From: Caulobacter sp. Root1455
GTDB lineage: Bacteria; Pseudomonadota; Alphaproteobacteria; Caulobacterales; Caulobacteraceae
NCBI RefSeq assembly: GCF_001426905.1
Contig: NZ_LMFQ01000001.1
Span: forward strand, 186,001-250,000
Length of the DNA: 64,000 nucleotides
Direction of reading: 5' to 3'
Shown here: piece after piece, positions 48,340 to 58,963 of the stretch
Position numbering within the stretch: position 1 is the stretch's first letter
How the letters are laid out: each line of letters opens with the position of its first letter
Program-made: the position numbers and the translations under genes
The notes under the pieces: model-generated
Seen by the model: the letters and a program-made list of their open reading frames with translations, nothing else
Told to the model about the DNA's origin: nothing
Database searches by the model: none

Positions 48340-49236
48340 ATGACCGACAGCCCCCTGCCGCTGCGCCACTTCCTGCTCGCCCTGGCCGTGGTGGCTGTGT
48401 GGGGGACCAATTTCGTGGTCATCCGCGTGGCGCTGGACCACCTGCCGCCGCTGCTGTTCGCGACGCTGCGCTTCACCCTGGTGCTGCTGCCGATGGCGTT
48501 CTTGGTCAAGCGGCCGGCGGTGTCGTGGAAGAACCTGGCGGCCTATGGCGTGCTGATCGGGGCGGGGCAGTTCGGCCTGCTGTTCGTGGCCATGAAGGGC
48601 CACATCTCGCCGGGCCTGGCCTCGCTGGTCGTGCAGACCCAGGTGTTCTTCACCATCGGCATGGCCATGAAGATCAGCGGCGAGCGCGTGCAGCCGTTCC
48701 AGATCGTCGCCCTGCTGCTGGCGGCCTCTGGCATCGTGCTGATCGCCGCGCACGGCGGCGGCGCGGCGACGCCCCTGGGCGTGGCCCTGATCCTGGGCGC
48801 CGCCGCCAGCTGGGCCGGCGGCAATATCGTGGCGCGCCAAGCCGGCACGGTGAACATGCTGGCCTATGTGGTCTGGGCCAGCCTGTTCTCGATCCCGCCG
48901 CTGTTTCTGATGTCGCTGTGGCTGGAGGGCTGGCCGGCCATGGTGGCGGGGGTGACCCACGCCGACGCCCTGACCTGGGGCGCGGTGGCCTGGCAGGCGG
49001 TGGGCAACACCATGTTCGGCTACGCCGCCTGGGGCTGGCTGCTGGCCAGGCACCCGGCCGCCACGGTCACGCCCATGGCCCTGCTGGTGCCGGTGTTCGG
49101 CATGGGCGCCTCGGCGATCCTGCTGCACGAGAGCCTGCCGCTGTGGAAGCTGCTGGCCGCGGCGCTGGTGCTGACCGGCCTGGCGGTCAACATGCTGTGG
49201 CCCAAGGTGCGGATGCGGTTTCTGGCTCCGGTTTGA
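48340..49236 (+). CDS. EamA-family drug/metabolite transporter
   Basis: A 298-residue inner-membrane protein with ten TM helices in two EamA repeats. The first begins FLLALAVVAVWGTNFVVIRVAL and includes FATLRFTLVLLPM; the second includes GVALILGAAASWAGGNIVAR and PVFGMGASAILLHE. The start MTDSPLPL was chosen over a 45-codon extension that has no homology. It is an exporter of unknown substrate. A 25-bp perfect hairpin follows its stop. Confidence 0.92.
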   Translation: MTDSPLPLRHFLLALAVVAVWGTNFVVIRVALDHLPPLLFATLRFTLVLLPMAFLVKRPAVSWKNLAAYGVLIGAGQFGLLFVAMKGHISPGLASLVVQTQVFFTIGMAMKISGERVQPFQIVALLLAASGIVLIAAHGGGAATPLGVALILGAAASWAGGNIVARQAGTVNMLAYVVWASLFSIPPLFLMSLWLEGWPAMVAGVTHADALTWGAVAWQAVGNTMFGYAAWGWLLARHPAATVTPMALLVPVFGMGASAILLHESLPLWKLLAAALVLTGLAVNMLWPKVRMRFLAPV

Positions 49237-49240
49237 GCTG

Positions 49241-49294
49241 TTCCCTTTGATCCGCTCATCCCGGCATTCGCCGGGATGAGCGGATCAAAGGGAA
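49241..49294. terminator. 25-bp perfect hairpin after the EamA gene
   Basis: The stem starts TTCCCTTTGATCCGCTC and continues CATCCCGGC, loop ATTC, then the exact complement to GGATCAAAGGGAA. The inner part resembles the GTCATCCCGG family. No U-run follows, so termination is likely but unproven. Confidence 0.6.
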
Positions 49295-49444
49295 TCGGCG
49301 GATGATCGTTGCGGAGGCGGCGGGTCCTCGCCATCTCCGCATCTGTGGACAACATCGGAAACCCGTTAACGCCTCCGCAAGGGGGTCTGGGCTCAAGCCC
49401 GATGGGTCTGCATGGTGCCGCCTGAGAGCCCCTAGCCGCCCGCC

Positions 49445-51349
49445 ATGCGTTTCGACGACCATTTCCTCGACGAACTGAAGACCCGTCTTCGCCCTTCCGA
49501 CGTGATCGGAAAGTCGGTGAAGCTGCGGCGGCAGGGGCGCGAATATGCCGGGCTGTCGCCGTTCACCAAGGAAAAGAGCCCGTCGTTCTTCGTCAATGAC
49601 GACAAGGGCTTCTACCACTGCTTCTCCAGCGGCAAGCACGGCGACATCATCTCCTACCTGCAGGAGACCGAGCGGCTGACCTTCACCGAGGCGGTCGAGC
49701 GGCTGGCGGCCGAGGCGGGCATGTCCCTGCCAGAGCCCGACGCCCGCGCGGCGCAGGAAGACAAGAAGCGCTCCACCCTGACCGACTGGATGGAGACCGC
49801 CGCCGCCTGGTTCGAAAGCGAGCTGCGCCGCCCGGTCGGCCAGGCCGCCCGCGACTACCTGGCCCGCCGCGCCCTGCCCGAGGACCAGTGGAGCCGCTTC
49901 CGCATCGGTTTCGCGCCGAACGGCCGCACGGCCCTGAAGGACTATCTGATCGCCAAGGGCGCCAAGCCGGCCGAGCTGGTCGACGCGGGCCTGCTGATCG
50001 CGCCCGAGGACGGCGGCGCGCCCTATGACCGGTTCCGCGACCGGATCATCTTCCCGATCACCGACACCCGGGGCCGGGTGGTCTCGTTCGGCGGCCGGGC
50101 CATGGATCCCGCCGCCCGGGCCAAGTACCTGAACGGGCCGGAGACCACGCTCTTCCACAAGGGCCGGCTGCTGTACGGACTCTACGAAGCCCGCAAGCTG
50201 CTGCACGCCGCCCAGGCCGCCGCGCCGACCGAGCAGACGCCGATGCTGGTGGTCGAGGGCTATATGGACGTCATCGCCTGCCAGCGGGCGGGCCTGCCGG
50301 CCGTGGCGCCGATGGGCACGGCCATGACCGAGGAGCAGATGGAGGTGCTGTGGCGCCTGCATCCCGAGCCCACCCTCAGCTTCGACGGCGACAAGGCCGG
50401 CCAGCGCGCCGCCGCCCGGGCCATCGACCGCGCGCTGCCGCTGCTGAAGCCCGGCCGCTCGTTCAAGTTCTCGATCGTGACCGGCGGCAAGGACCCCGAC
50501 GACGTATTGCGCGAGCAGGGGGCGGCGGCGCTGAAGAGCCAGCTGACCCAGACCACGCCGTTCGTCGAGGCGTTGTTCGCCCGCGAGCGCGACCTGGAGC
50601 CGCTGGACACCCCCGAGCGCAAGGCCGGCCTCAAGCAGCGCCTGCGCGCGGCGGCGGCGACGATCGCCGACAAGGACCTGGCCGCCGCCTATCGCGACGA
50701 CCTCTACGCCAAGCTGGACGCGCTGTTTCCCAAGCCCGCCTTCGGCGGAGGCGGCTCCAACGGTTTCGGCGACGGCGGCGGCCGGCCCTTCGTCCCGCGC
50801 GGCCAGTGGAAGGGCGGCCGGGATCGCGGCCCGCCCGATCCCGGCATCCGGGGCGTGGCCCGGGCCGAGATCGCCACGCGGCTCAATCCGTTCCATGCCG
50901 CCGTGGCCGTGGCCGCCCTGCGCCACCCGGCCTGGGCCCGGCCCTATGACGAGGCGATCGAGCGCATCGGCTTCGGCGATCCGCGCCTGACCCCGCTGGC
51001 GGTCGAGCTGTTCGAGGCCCTGTCCGACGAAATCAGCGACGACGTCCCGTTCCGCGACATCCTGACGCGCAAGGGCCTGGGTCCGCAGCTGGCCGAGGCC
51101 GAACGCGTGGCCTCGGGGATCAACGCGCCGTTCCTCGACCCGAAGACCGACGCCCACCGGGCCCGCGCCCTGTGGGCCGCCTGCTACGAGGCCCTGGTCG
51201 AGATCGCCGACAGCGAACGCGCCCTCCAGTCCCTGCGCCACGAGGCCGTCACCGCTGGAACCCTGACCGCCACGCGCGACCTGCGCACCCGGATCGGCGT
51301 GCTGGAGCGCCAGATCAGCGGGCTGGAGTTCTGGGAGGCGGCTTCCTGA
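49445..51349 (+). CDS. dnaG: DNA primase DnaG
   Basis: A 634-residue primase. The N-terminal zinc-ribbon position reads GLSPFTKEKSPSFFVNDDKG then YHCFSSGKHGD, so three of the four usual ligands (C, H, C, C) are replaced by Ser, Thr and Ser. The TOPRIM core is intact (LVVEGYMDVIACQRAG; SFDGDKAGQRAA), and the C-terminal DnaB-interaction region follows a Gly-rich linker (about 435-465). It makes primers for replication. The order dnaG-rpoD follows the macromolecular synthesis operon. Confidence 0.96.
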   Translation: MRFDDHFLDELKTRLRPSDVIGKSVKLRRQGREYAGLSPFTKEKSPSFFVNDDKGFYHCFSSGKHGDIISYLQETERLTFTEAVERLAAEAGMSLPEPDARAAQEDKKRSTLTDWMETAAAWFESELRRPVGQAARDYLARRALPEDQWSRFRIGFAPNGRTALKDYLIAKGAKPAELVDAGLLIAPEDGGAPYDRFRDRIIFPITDTRGRVVSFGGRAMDPAARAKYLNGPETTLFHKGRLLYGLYEARKLLHAAQAAAPTEQTPMLVVEGYMDVIACQRAGLPAVAPMGTAMTEEQMEVLWRLHPEPTLSFDGDKAGQRAAARAIDRALPLLKPGRSFKFSIVTGGKDPDDVLREQGAAALKSQLTQTTPFVEALFARERDLEPLDTPERKAGLKQRLRAAAATIADKDLAAAYRDDLYAKLDALFPKPAFGGGGSNGFGDGGGRPFVPRGQWKGGRDRGPPDPGIRGVARAEIATRLNPFHAAVAVAALRHPAWARPYDEAIERIGFGDPRLTPLAVELFEALSDEISDDVPFRDILTRKGLGPQLAEAERVASGINAPFLDPKTDAHRARALWAACYEALVEIADSERALQSLRHEAVTAGTLTATRDLRTRIGVLERQISGLEFWEAAS

Positions 51350-51791
51350 ACCATCTCCCCGGCGAAGGCCGGGGAGACGGAAGAAGAAGACAATCCCTCC
51401 CGTTCCCATCTTGACTCCGGCGTCATGCAACGCCATCTGGCGACTCAAGGATTTGCCACGCTGCTGATTGACATCGCTCGGGCCGCCATTTTCATGCGCG
51501 CGCCCTCCTTGAAACAGGATGTCACCCTCGCCGCCGCCAGGTCCCAGTGGCTGCCGAAACCCCTCAAGGGCCGACGCTGATCGCGCGCGAACACAACGCC
51601 TCCGCAAAGAGCCTGGCTCGCGGAGCGTTAGCCTATGGTTCTTTCGCGTGTCTCAGGCGTTTCTTGAGAATATTTTCAGCGGTTCATTGGAAGCTTGCAC
51701 GGACGACAGGGCGCGATGCGCGAGCGACCCATCACGTACACATTTCTCGACGCGCGCCGCGTTTCGGCGCCGCGTCGTTTCGGAGACCTGA
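51350..51791 (+). promoter_or_regulatory. dnaG-rpoD intergenic region, likely rpoD promoter
   Basis: A 442-bp gap without a credible gene. A perfect TTGACA at about 51468-51473 has only a weak -10 (TTCATG) 17 bp on. CTTGAAA at about 51508 resembles a heat-shock -35 but lacks a matching CCCCAT -10. GGAGACCTGA directly precedes the rpoD ATG. Confidence 0.35.
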
Positions 51792-53744
<1,953 letters not shown>

Positions 53745-53767
53745 GCGGTCCGACAGGCTCCAACGTC

Positions 53768-53804
53768 AAACGCCCGCCCCGGGAGAACCGGGGCGGGCGT
53801 TTTT
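53768..53804. terminator. rpoD terminator, bidirectional
   Basis: A 15-bp stem, AAACGCCCGCCCCGG, loop GAGAA, CCGGGGCGGGCGTTT, continuing into TTTTCG. It also lies at the end of the convergent gene at 53823. Confidence 0.93.
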
Positions 53805-53822
53805 CGTTTTGGGCGGTCGAGC

Positions 53823-54410
53823 CTAGTTGCCGACCTTGAGGTCGGCCGAGGCCCCGCCGGTGGCCGAGGCGCCGGCGCCGCTGCGGGCGGCCGAGCCCGA
53901 CACGCCCACCGAACCGTTGGCGCCGGTCGCGCCGCGATCGGTCGAGGCGCTGCTCGAGCTCGAGCCGTTCAGCGAGCCGGAGACGCCGTCGGCGGACAGC
54001 CCGCCGGCCGCGTTGGCCGAGCCCGAGACGCCCGCCGTCGTCGAGCCTGCGGTGTCGACGGCCGAGCCGACGGCGGCGCGGCTCCGGTGGGCGGTGTTGG
54101 CCGTGGTCGAACGGACGCGGCCGGTCGTGCGGGCCGCGGCGTCCTCGGTGGTTTGGACGCCGTCGCTGGCCCGCTGACGGGTGCGCTCGACGCTCTGGCC
54201 AAGCTGCGAGGTCAGGCCGCCAGTGTCGGCGCCGATCTGGCCGGAGCCGTTCAGCGCGCCGCCCAGCTGACCGGTCGCGCCGCCCAAGCCGCCGCCCAAG
54301 CCGCCGCCAAGACCACCGCCGGCCGAACCGCCCAGGATCTGGGCCTGAGCCATCGGAGCGGCCGCCAGAACCGCCACGGCGGCGGTCGCCAGGATTGAGA
54401 ACTTACGCAT
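53823..54410 (-). CDS. Exported low-complexity Gly/Ser/Ala protein
   Basis: A 195-residue protein. A signal peptide (MRKFSILATAAVAVLAAAP, cleavage near AQAQ) is followed by GGGLGGGLGGGLGG repeats, then Ser/Thr/Ala/Gly-rich sequence without cysteine or aromatic residues, ending ADLKVGN. The composition suggests an unstructured surface or periplasmic spacer protein. The upstream AGGAGATATCCC gives a good ribosome site. It is convergent with rpoD. No family recognised. Confidence 0.7.
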   Translation of the reverse strand: MRKFSILATAAVAVLAAAPMAQAQILGGSAGGGLGGGLGGGLGGATGQLGGALNGSGQIGADTGGLTSQLGQSVERTRQRASDGVQTTEDAAARTTGRVRSTTANTAHRSRAAVGSAVDTAGSTTAGVSGSANAAGGLSADGVSGSLNGSSSSSASTDRGATGANGSVGVSGSAARSGAGASATGGASADLKVGN

Positions 54411-54716
54411 GGGATATCTCCTATAGGCGTGTTTTCCAGGTCTTTGGGGCGACGCTCCGGCCGCCTTCCGTCCGGTTCAACGCTCAAACCGCGCCTTTCC
54501 TTCCCGACCCTCGCGATTTTTCCGGCCGCCGGTGTCGGGATCCGGGCGGGATCTGGCCGAAACCGTGGCCGCTCAGGGTTTCCCGCACGCCAGGCGCCGG
54601 AATGGCCGCATCGCGGGCCGTGTGAGATAAGTCTAGGCTGACCGTGTCCTGACCGGCCATCTGGCCCGCGGCCGCATCTGGTTGCAGACTGCGTTGATCG
54701 ACCAAGGAGACCCGCC
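54411..54716. other. Divergent intergenic region
   Basis: About 306 bp between the low-complexity protein (minus) and the anti-sigma-like gene (plus). I see no gene for an ECF sigma factor or any other protein, and no repeat. AAGGAGACCCGCC precedes the plus-strand ATG. Confidence 0.4.
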
Positions 54717-55478
54717 ATGACCATCCCCGACGAAGAGGTCTTCGCCTTTGTCGACGGCGAGCTGTCGCCCGAGGCCATGGCCCGGATCGAGGCCGCCATG
54801 ACGACCGATCCGCAGCTGGCCCTTCGGGTCGAGACCCAGCGCGCGCTGCGCCGTCTGCTGTCGAGCGCCCATGCCGGGGTCGCGCGCGCGGCGCCGCCCG
54901 AGGCCCTGGGCGCGACCGCCGCCAGGCCGCCCTCCGCGCCCAAGCCGGCCGAGGTGATCGCCTTCCCCGGCCCCCAGTCCAAGGCAAAGGCCAAGGCCAA
55001 GGAGAAAGCCAAGCCGCGCGAACCCAAGCCGCCCAGGCCGGCCGACGCGACGGGCCAGGGCATTCCCGCCTGGGTCGGCCTGGCCGCCTGCCTGGTCGCC
55101 GGCCTGGTGATCGGCCGCCTGGCCGCGCCGCCGCCCGCGACCCTGAGCGGGGCGGACGATCCGGCCCCGGTGGCCGCCGGGCCGCTGGCCAAGGCGCTGA
55201 ACACCCAGGCCTCGGGCCCCAGCGCGGGACCCGTGCGCATCAGCCTGTCGTTCAGGACCGCGTCGGGCGCCTATTGCCGCGCCTTCCAGGCCTCGGGCCG
55301 CACGCCCTTGGCGGGCGTCGCCTGCAGGGACCCGGACGCCTGGCGGGTGAAAGCCGTTGGACCGGCCGGGGCCGGCCCGGCCGCTGTCGACGCGATGATC
55401 GTCGGCCCGCCGCTGGACCCGGCCGGCGAGGCCAAGGCCAAGGCGGCCGGCTGGAAGCCGACCAAAGGCGCTCGATAA
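54717..55478 (+). CDS. Anti-sigma-factor-like membrane protein
   Basis: A 253-residue protein. The N-terminal ~50 residues resemble the anti-sigma domain (DEEVFAFVDGELSPEAMARIEAAM), followed by a Lys/Ala/Pro-rich linker, one TM helix (IPAWVGLAACLVAGLVIGRL, about 118-137) and a periplasmic domain with two Cys (GAYCRAFQ, GVACRDP). The layout fits single-pass anti-sigma regulators of ECF sigma factors. The usual sigma gene is not next to it. The zinc-type HxxxCxxC is absent. Confidence 0.8.
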   Translation: MTIPDEEVFAFVDGELSPEAMARIEAAMTTDPQLALRVETQRALRRLLSSAHAGVARAAPPEALGATAARPPSAPKPAEVIAFPGPQSKAKAKAKEKAKPREPKPPRPADATGQGIPAWVGLAACLVAGLVIGRLAAPPPATLSGADDPAPVAAGPLAKALNTQASGPSAGPVRISLSFRTASGAYCRAFQASGRTPLAGVACRDPDAWRVKAVGPAGAGPAAVDAMIVGPPLDPAGEAKAKAAGWKPTKGAR

Positions 55479-55592
55479 TGGGTGCCGCCCCCCGGCGAAA
55501 CCGGAGGGCGGCGGGCCCGAGCCCGCGCAGGGGGGAATGCGGGATGGGCTCGGACCGGCTCGAGGCGGGGCCTTCCGGTGTTACCCGGTAAC

Positions 55593-55826
55593 CTAGACCT
55601 TCATGTCCAGAAGGGCGCCCGTCATCTCGTCGGCGGTCTTGGCGACCGCGGCGTTGGCTGTGAAATCGGTCTTGGCCGAGACCTGCTCGACGGCCTCGTG
55701 GGCCAGGTCGATCTTCTGTTCGGCCTGGCTCTGCTCCAGGCCCCAGGCGGCGGTGCGTTGAGCGCTGGCGCTGAGTCGATCGGCGGCGGCGAACATGCCC
55801 GCGGCGGCGGTGTTGAGGACCTGCAC
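55593..55826 (-). CDS. Mini flagellar rod-like protein (copy A)
   Basis: A 77-residue protein with a GTG start preceded by AGGGAGAAGG. The beginning (MQVLNTAAAGMFAAADRLSA) has the form of the N-terminal helix of flagellar rod/hook proteins (A..G..AA..RL..SA), and the end (AVAKTADEMTGALLDMKV) resembles the C-terminal helix. The large middle domain is absent. It is similar to the gene at 55981. Likely an all-helical protein; whether it belongs to the flagellum is inference. Confidence 0.6.
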   Translation of the reverse strand: MQVLNTAAAGMFAAADRLSASAQRTAAWGLEQSQAEQKIDLAHEAVEQVSAKTDFTANAAVAKTADEMTGALLDMKV

Positions 55827-55980
55827 GACCTTCTCCCTGGTTGCCGGGCCAATGTCGGATGCATCGGTTAATCGGTGTTCACCAAAAAAGGTGAAGTTAC
55901 ACGGTTAATTAACGAAAGTTCCGGCGCCCAAAGCCGGCGCTTGCTTCCGCGGCTGTTCGCTCGGGATGTTCGGGGGGCGT

Positions 55981-56184
55981 CTAGACGCTGATGTTGACGA
56001 GCGTGCCGGTCAGTTCGCCGGTGGCCTGGCCGAGGGCGGCGCCGGCGGCGGCCTGCATCTTGACGTTGGTCTGGGCCACGGCCAGCTGTGTGAGGTCGGC
56101 CGTCGCGGCGTTCTGGGCCTGGGCCGCGCCGGAGGCGGCGGGACGCTGGACGGCGGCGCTGAAACGGTCGGCGGCGATCTGCAT
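55981..56184 (-). CDS. Mini flagellar rod-like protein (copy B)
   Basis: A 67-residue protein started at MQIAADR, with GGAGGAAGACGCC upstream; a longer frame to 56211 is open. It shares with copy A the A..RFSAAVQR start, a DLTQLAVAQTNVKMQAAA middle and a GELTGTLVNISV ending (copy A: DEMTGALLDMKV). The two look like diverged duplicates. Between them lies a short TTCACC-A6-GGTGAA hairpin (55878-55895). Function unknown. Confidence 0.6.
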   Translation of the reverse strand: MQIAADRFSAAVQRPAASGAAQAQNAATADLTQLAVAQTNVKMQAAAGAALGQATGELTGTLVNISV

Positions 56185-56404
56185 GGCGTCTTCCTCCGAG
56201 GTCGCCGCCAATCTCGTCCCGAACCCTTAAGCGCGGTTGATCAAAGAGGGTAAACGGGGGACCCGTTCGAGATAACGCGTTCTTTCGACGCGGTTTTTCG
56301 GCGAAGATTACAAAAGGTTCAGGTTCCGAAACCTCGACAAGCCGCCCTCGTCTGGCCAAGGTTCGCGCCTTCGCGGGCTAGACCCGTAATTGGAGCCTGC
56401 CTTG

Positions 56405-58066
56405 ATGCCGTTCTCCCGTCGCGTCGCCCTCGCAGGCGTCGCCCTGCTGCTGACCGTCCAGCCCGCCCTCGCCGCCCCCGCCGCCAAGGCTAAGCCCGCC
56501 GCGACCAAGGCCGCCGCGTCCGCCTTCACCCCGTCGGCCGCCGCCATCAAGGCGCATATGAGCTTCCTGGCCGACGACCTGTTGGAAGGCCGCGAGTCGG
56601 GCACGCGCGGCTACGACATCGCCGCCAACTACGTGGCCTCGCAATATGCGGTGATGGGCGTCAAGCCGGCGGGCGACAACGGCTCCTACCTGCAGCAAGT
56701 GCCGCTGACGGCGTTCCGTTCGGCCAACGAGGGCGGCGTGTCCTACACCGGCGCCGACGGCAAGTCGGGCGCCCTGATCTTTGGCGAGGACTACCTGCCC
56801 TCGGCCCAGGCCCGCCAGGCCGAGACTTCGATCACCGCCCCGCTGGTCTTCGTCGGTTACGGCATCGTGGCCCCCGAACGCGGCCGTGACGACTACGCGG
56901 GCCTGGACGTGAAGGGCAAGATCGTCGTGATCCTGAACGGCGCCCCCACCGGCCTGCAGACCGAGATCCGCGCCCACTACAGCAACGTCAACACCAAGCG
57001 GGTCGAGGCGGCCAAGCACGGCGCGATCGGCGTCCTGACCCTGCCGACCACCGCCAGCGAGAAGACCCGGCCCTTCGCGCGCGGAGTCGGCAACTATCAA
57101 GAATGGCGGATGACCTGGAACGACGCCCAGGGCGTGGCCAATGTGCGCGGCGCCGGCGCGCCGGGCCTGGCCACCCTCAGCCTGAAGGGCGGCGCCAAGC
57201 TGTTCGCGGGCGCGCCGGTCAGCCTGGACAGCGTGCTGGCCGCGGCCGAGACGCCGGAAGGCCTGGTCAAGGGCTTCGACCTGTCCACCAACGTCACCAT
57301 CCAGCTGAAGACCGAGATCGAACAGCGCCGGAGCAGCAACGTGGTCGGCCTGATCGAGGGCTCGGACCCGAAGCTGAAGGCCCAGACGATCATCCTCAGC
57401 GCCCACCTCGACCACCTGGGCATCCACGGCAAGGACGCCGACAAGATCAACAACGGCGCGCTCGACAACGCCTCGGGCGTCGCCACGATGCTGGAGGTGG
57501 CGCGCGGCTTCAAGGAAGCCAAGACCAAGCCCAAGCGCTCGATCGTGCTACTGGCGGTCACGGCCGAGGAGAAGGGCCTGATCGGCTCGGACTATTTCGC
57601 CAACAACCCGACCGTGGCCAAGGCCGGCATCGCCGCCGACGTCAATCTGGACATGCCGATCCTGCTGTACGACTTCCAGGACGTGATCGCCTTCGGCGCC
57701 GACCGCTCGTCGATCGGTCCGGCCGTGGCCCGCGCCGCCGGCCGCGTCGGCATCGGCCTGTCGGCCGACCCGCTGCCGGAAGAAGGCCTGTTCACCCGCT
57801 CGGACCACTACCGCTTCGTCGAGCAGGGCGTGCCGTCGGTGTTCCTGATGACCGGCTTCAAGAACGGCGGCGAGAAGGGCTTCAAGGACTTCCTGGCCAC
57901 CCACTACCACAAGCCCAACGACGACCTGAACCAGCCGATCAACTACCAGGCCGGGGCCCGCTTCGCCCTGGTCAACTACCAGATCGCCCGCGAACTGGCC
58001 GACATGCCGGCCCGTCCCAGCTGGAACAAGGGCGACTTCTTCGGGAACCTGTTCGGGAAGAAGTAG
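56405..58066 (+). CDS. Exported M28-family aminopeptidase with PA domain
   Basis: A 553-residue protein. Signal peptide (cleavage near ALAAPA), an inserted PA-type domain (about 125-270: VFVGYGIVAPERGRDDYAGL, GKIVVILNGAP), then the M28 zinc peptidase core: ILSAHLDHLG, GALDNASGVATMLE, TAEEKGLIGSDYF, VNLDMPI and THYHKPNDDL, giving the full His/Asp/Glu-Glu/Asp/His ligand set. It should be an active periplasmic dizinc aminopeptidase. The ATG at 56405 is chosen over a TTG five codons earlier. Confidence 0.93.
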   Translation: MPFSRRVALAGVALLLTVQPALAAPAAKAKPAATKAAASAFTPSAAAIKAHMSFLADDLLEGRESGTRGYDIAANYVASQYAVMGVKPAGDNGSYLQQVPLTAFRSANEGGVSYTGADGKSGALIFGEDYLPSAQARQAETSITAPLVFVGYGIVAPERGRDDYAGLDVKGKIVVILNGAPTGLQTEIRAHYSNVNTKRVEAAKHGAIGVLTLPTTASEKTRPFARGVGNYQEWRMTWNDAQGVANVRGAGAPGLATLSLKGGAKLFAGAPVSLDSVLAAAETPEGLVKGFDLSTNVTIQLKTEIEQRRSSNVVGLIEGSDPKLKAQTIILSAHLDHLGIHGKDADKINNGALDNASGVATMLEVARGFKEAKTKPKRSIVLLAVTAEEKGLIGSDYFANNPTVAKAGIAADVNLDMPILLYDFQDVIAFGADRSSIGPAVARAAGRVGIGLSADPLPEEGLFTRSDHYRFVEQGVPSVFLMTGFKNGGEKGFKDFLATHYHKPNDDLNQPINYQAGARFALVNYQIARELADMPARPSWNKGDFFGNLFGKK

Positions 58067-58083
58067 GCTTCGACAGCGCTGGA

Positions 58084-58210
58084 CGCCCCTTCCGTCACGA
58101 TGCGTATCCGCATCGCGCCACCTCCCCCGCTTCGCGGGTGAGGAGGATCCGGCCTCATTCTCCTCCCCCGTCAGACGGGGGAGGTGGCCGCGAAGCGGAC
58201 GGAGGGGGCG
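58084..58210. repeat. Intergenic inverted repeat, CGTATCCGC family
   Basis: CGCCCCTTCCGTC (left) pairs with GACGGAGGGGGCG (right). Internally GATGCGTATCCGCATC and CACCTCCCCCGCTTCGCGGG are palindromic. Close copy of 23662-23803. Confidence 0.82.
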
Positions 58211-58288
58211 TTCGACCGCCTATCCATCCTTGACCCCGCCCCCGCCCGGCGCGATCTATCCACGTCCGATCAGCCGGAGACGGGACGA

Positions 58289-58963
58289 GTGATAAGCGTT
58301 GGAAACCTGCTGAGGATCGGCCTGATCGTCCCCGCGATCATGGCGGCCGACGTCCTGGTGGCCCAGCATTTCTTTCCGGGCTTCGACGCCGGCGCGCAGT
58401 TCATCAGCGAGCTGGGCGGGCCCAAGGCGCCCAATCCGGCGATCTTCAACATCGGCATGATCCTGGCCGGCCTGGCGGGCGTCGCGGCCGGGGCCGGCTT
58501 CGCCCACGCCCTGGAGCACGCCGGCGGCCGTCGCCAGGTCTCGGCCTTCGCGGGGCTGTGGGTGGCGATGACGGGGCTGGGGGCGCTGTTCGCCGGCCTG
58601 TTCCACTGGCCCGACCCGATGCACCGCGCCTGCGGCGTCGGCCTGGCCATCCAGTTCGCCCCGCTGTTCACCGCCTGGGCCCTCTGGGGCAAGCCGGGGC
58701 ACCGCCGCCTGGCGGCGTTCTCGCTAGGCTGGTTCTTCTTCCTGTTGCTGGTCCTGGCCCTGCTGACCGGGGTGTGGAACGTGCGGACCGGCAGCGACGT
58801 CGGCTTCTGGCAGCGCGGCCACGCGTTCCTGGGCCTGCTGTGGCTGGCCATCGCCGCCTTCTGCCTGGACCGCCACTGGCGCGCGCGGGACCTGATACCG
58901 CCCCTACCCGTCGCCGAGGCCGAAACGAAGCCCGAGTCCGACTACGCCCCCGCCGCCTCGTAG
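58289..58963 (+). CDS. DUF998 membrane protein
   Basis: A 224-residue membrane protein with a GTG start preceded by GGAGACGGGACGA. About six TM helices; HFFPGFDAGAQFISELGGPKAPN after the first helix is the DUF998 signature (ISELG). An upstream 35-codon extension crosses the repeat and is rejected. The function is unknown. Its last 22 bases overlap the end of the convergent PEBP-like gene. Confidence 0.85.
   Translation: MISVGNLLRIGLIVPAIMAADVLVAQHFFPGFDAGAQFISELGGPKAPNPAIFNIGMILAGLAGVAAGAGFAHALEHAGGRRQVSAFAGLWVAMTGLGALFAGLFHWPDPMHRACGVGLAIQFAPLFTAWALWGKPGHRRLAAFSLGWFFFLLLVLALLTGVWNVRTGSDVGFWQRGHAFLGLLWLAIAAFCLDRHWRARDLIPPLPVAEAETKPESDYAPAAS

Noticed and set aside
51500..51530. Heat-shock (sigma-32) promoter for rpoD
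   Set aside because: CTTGAAA is present but no suitable -10 follows at the right spacing.
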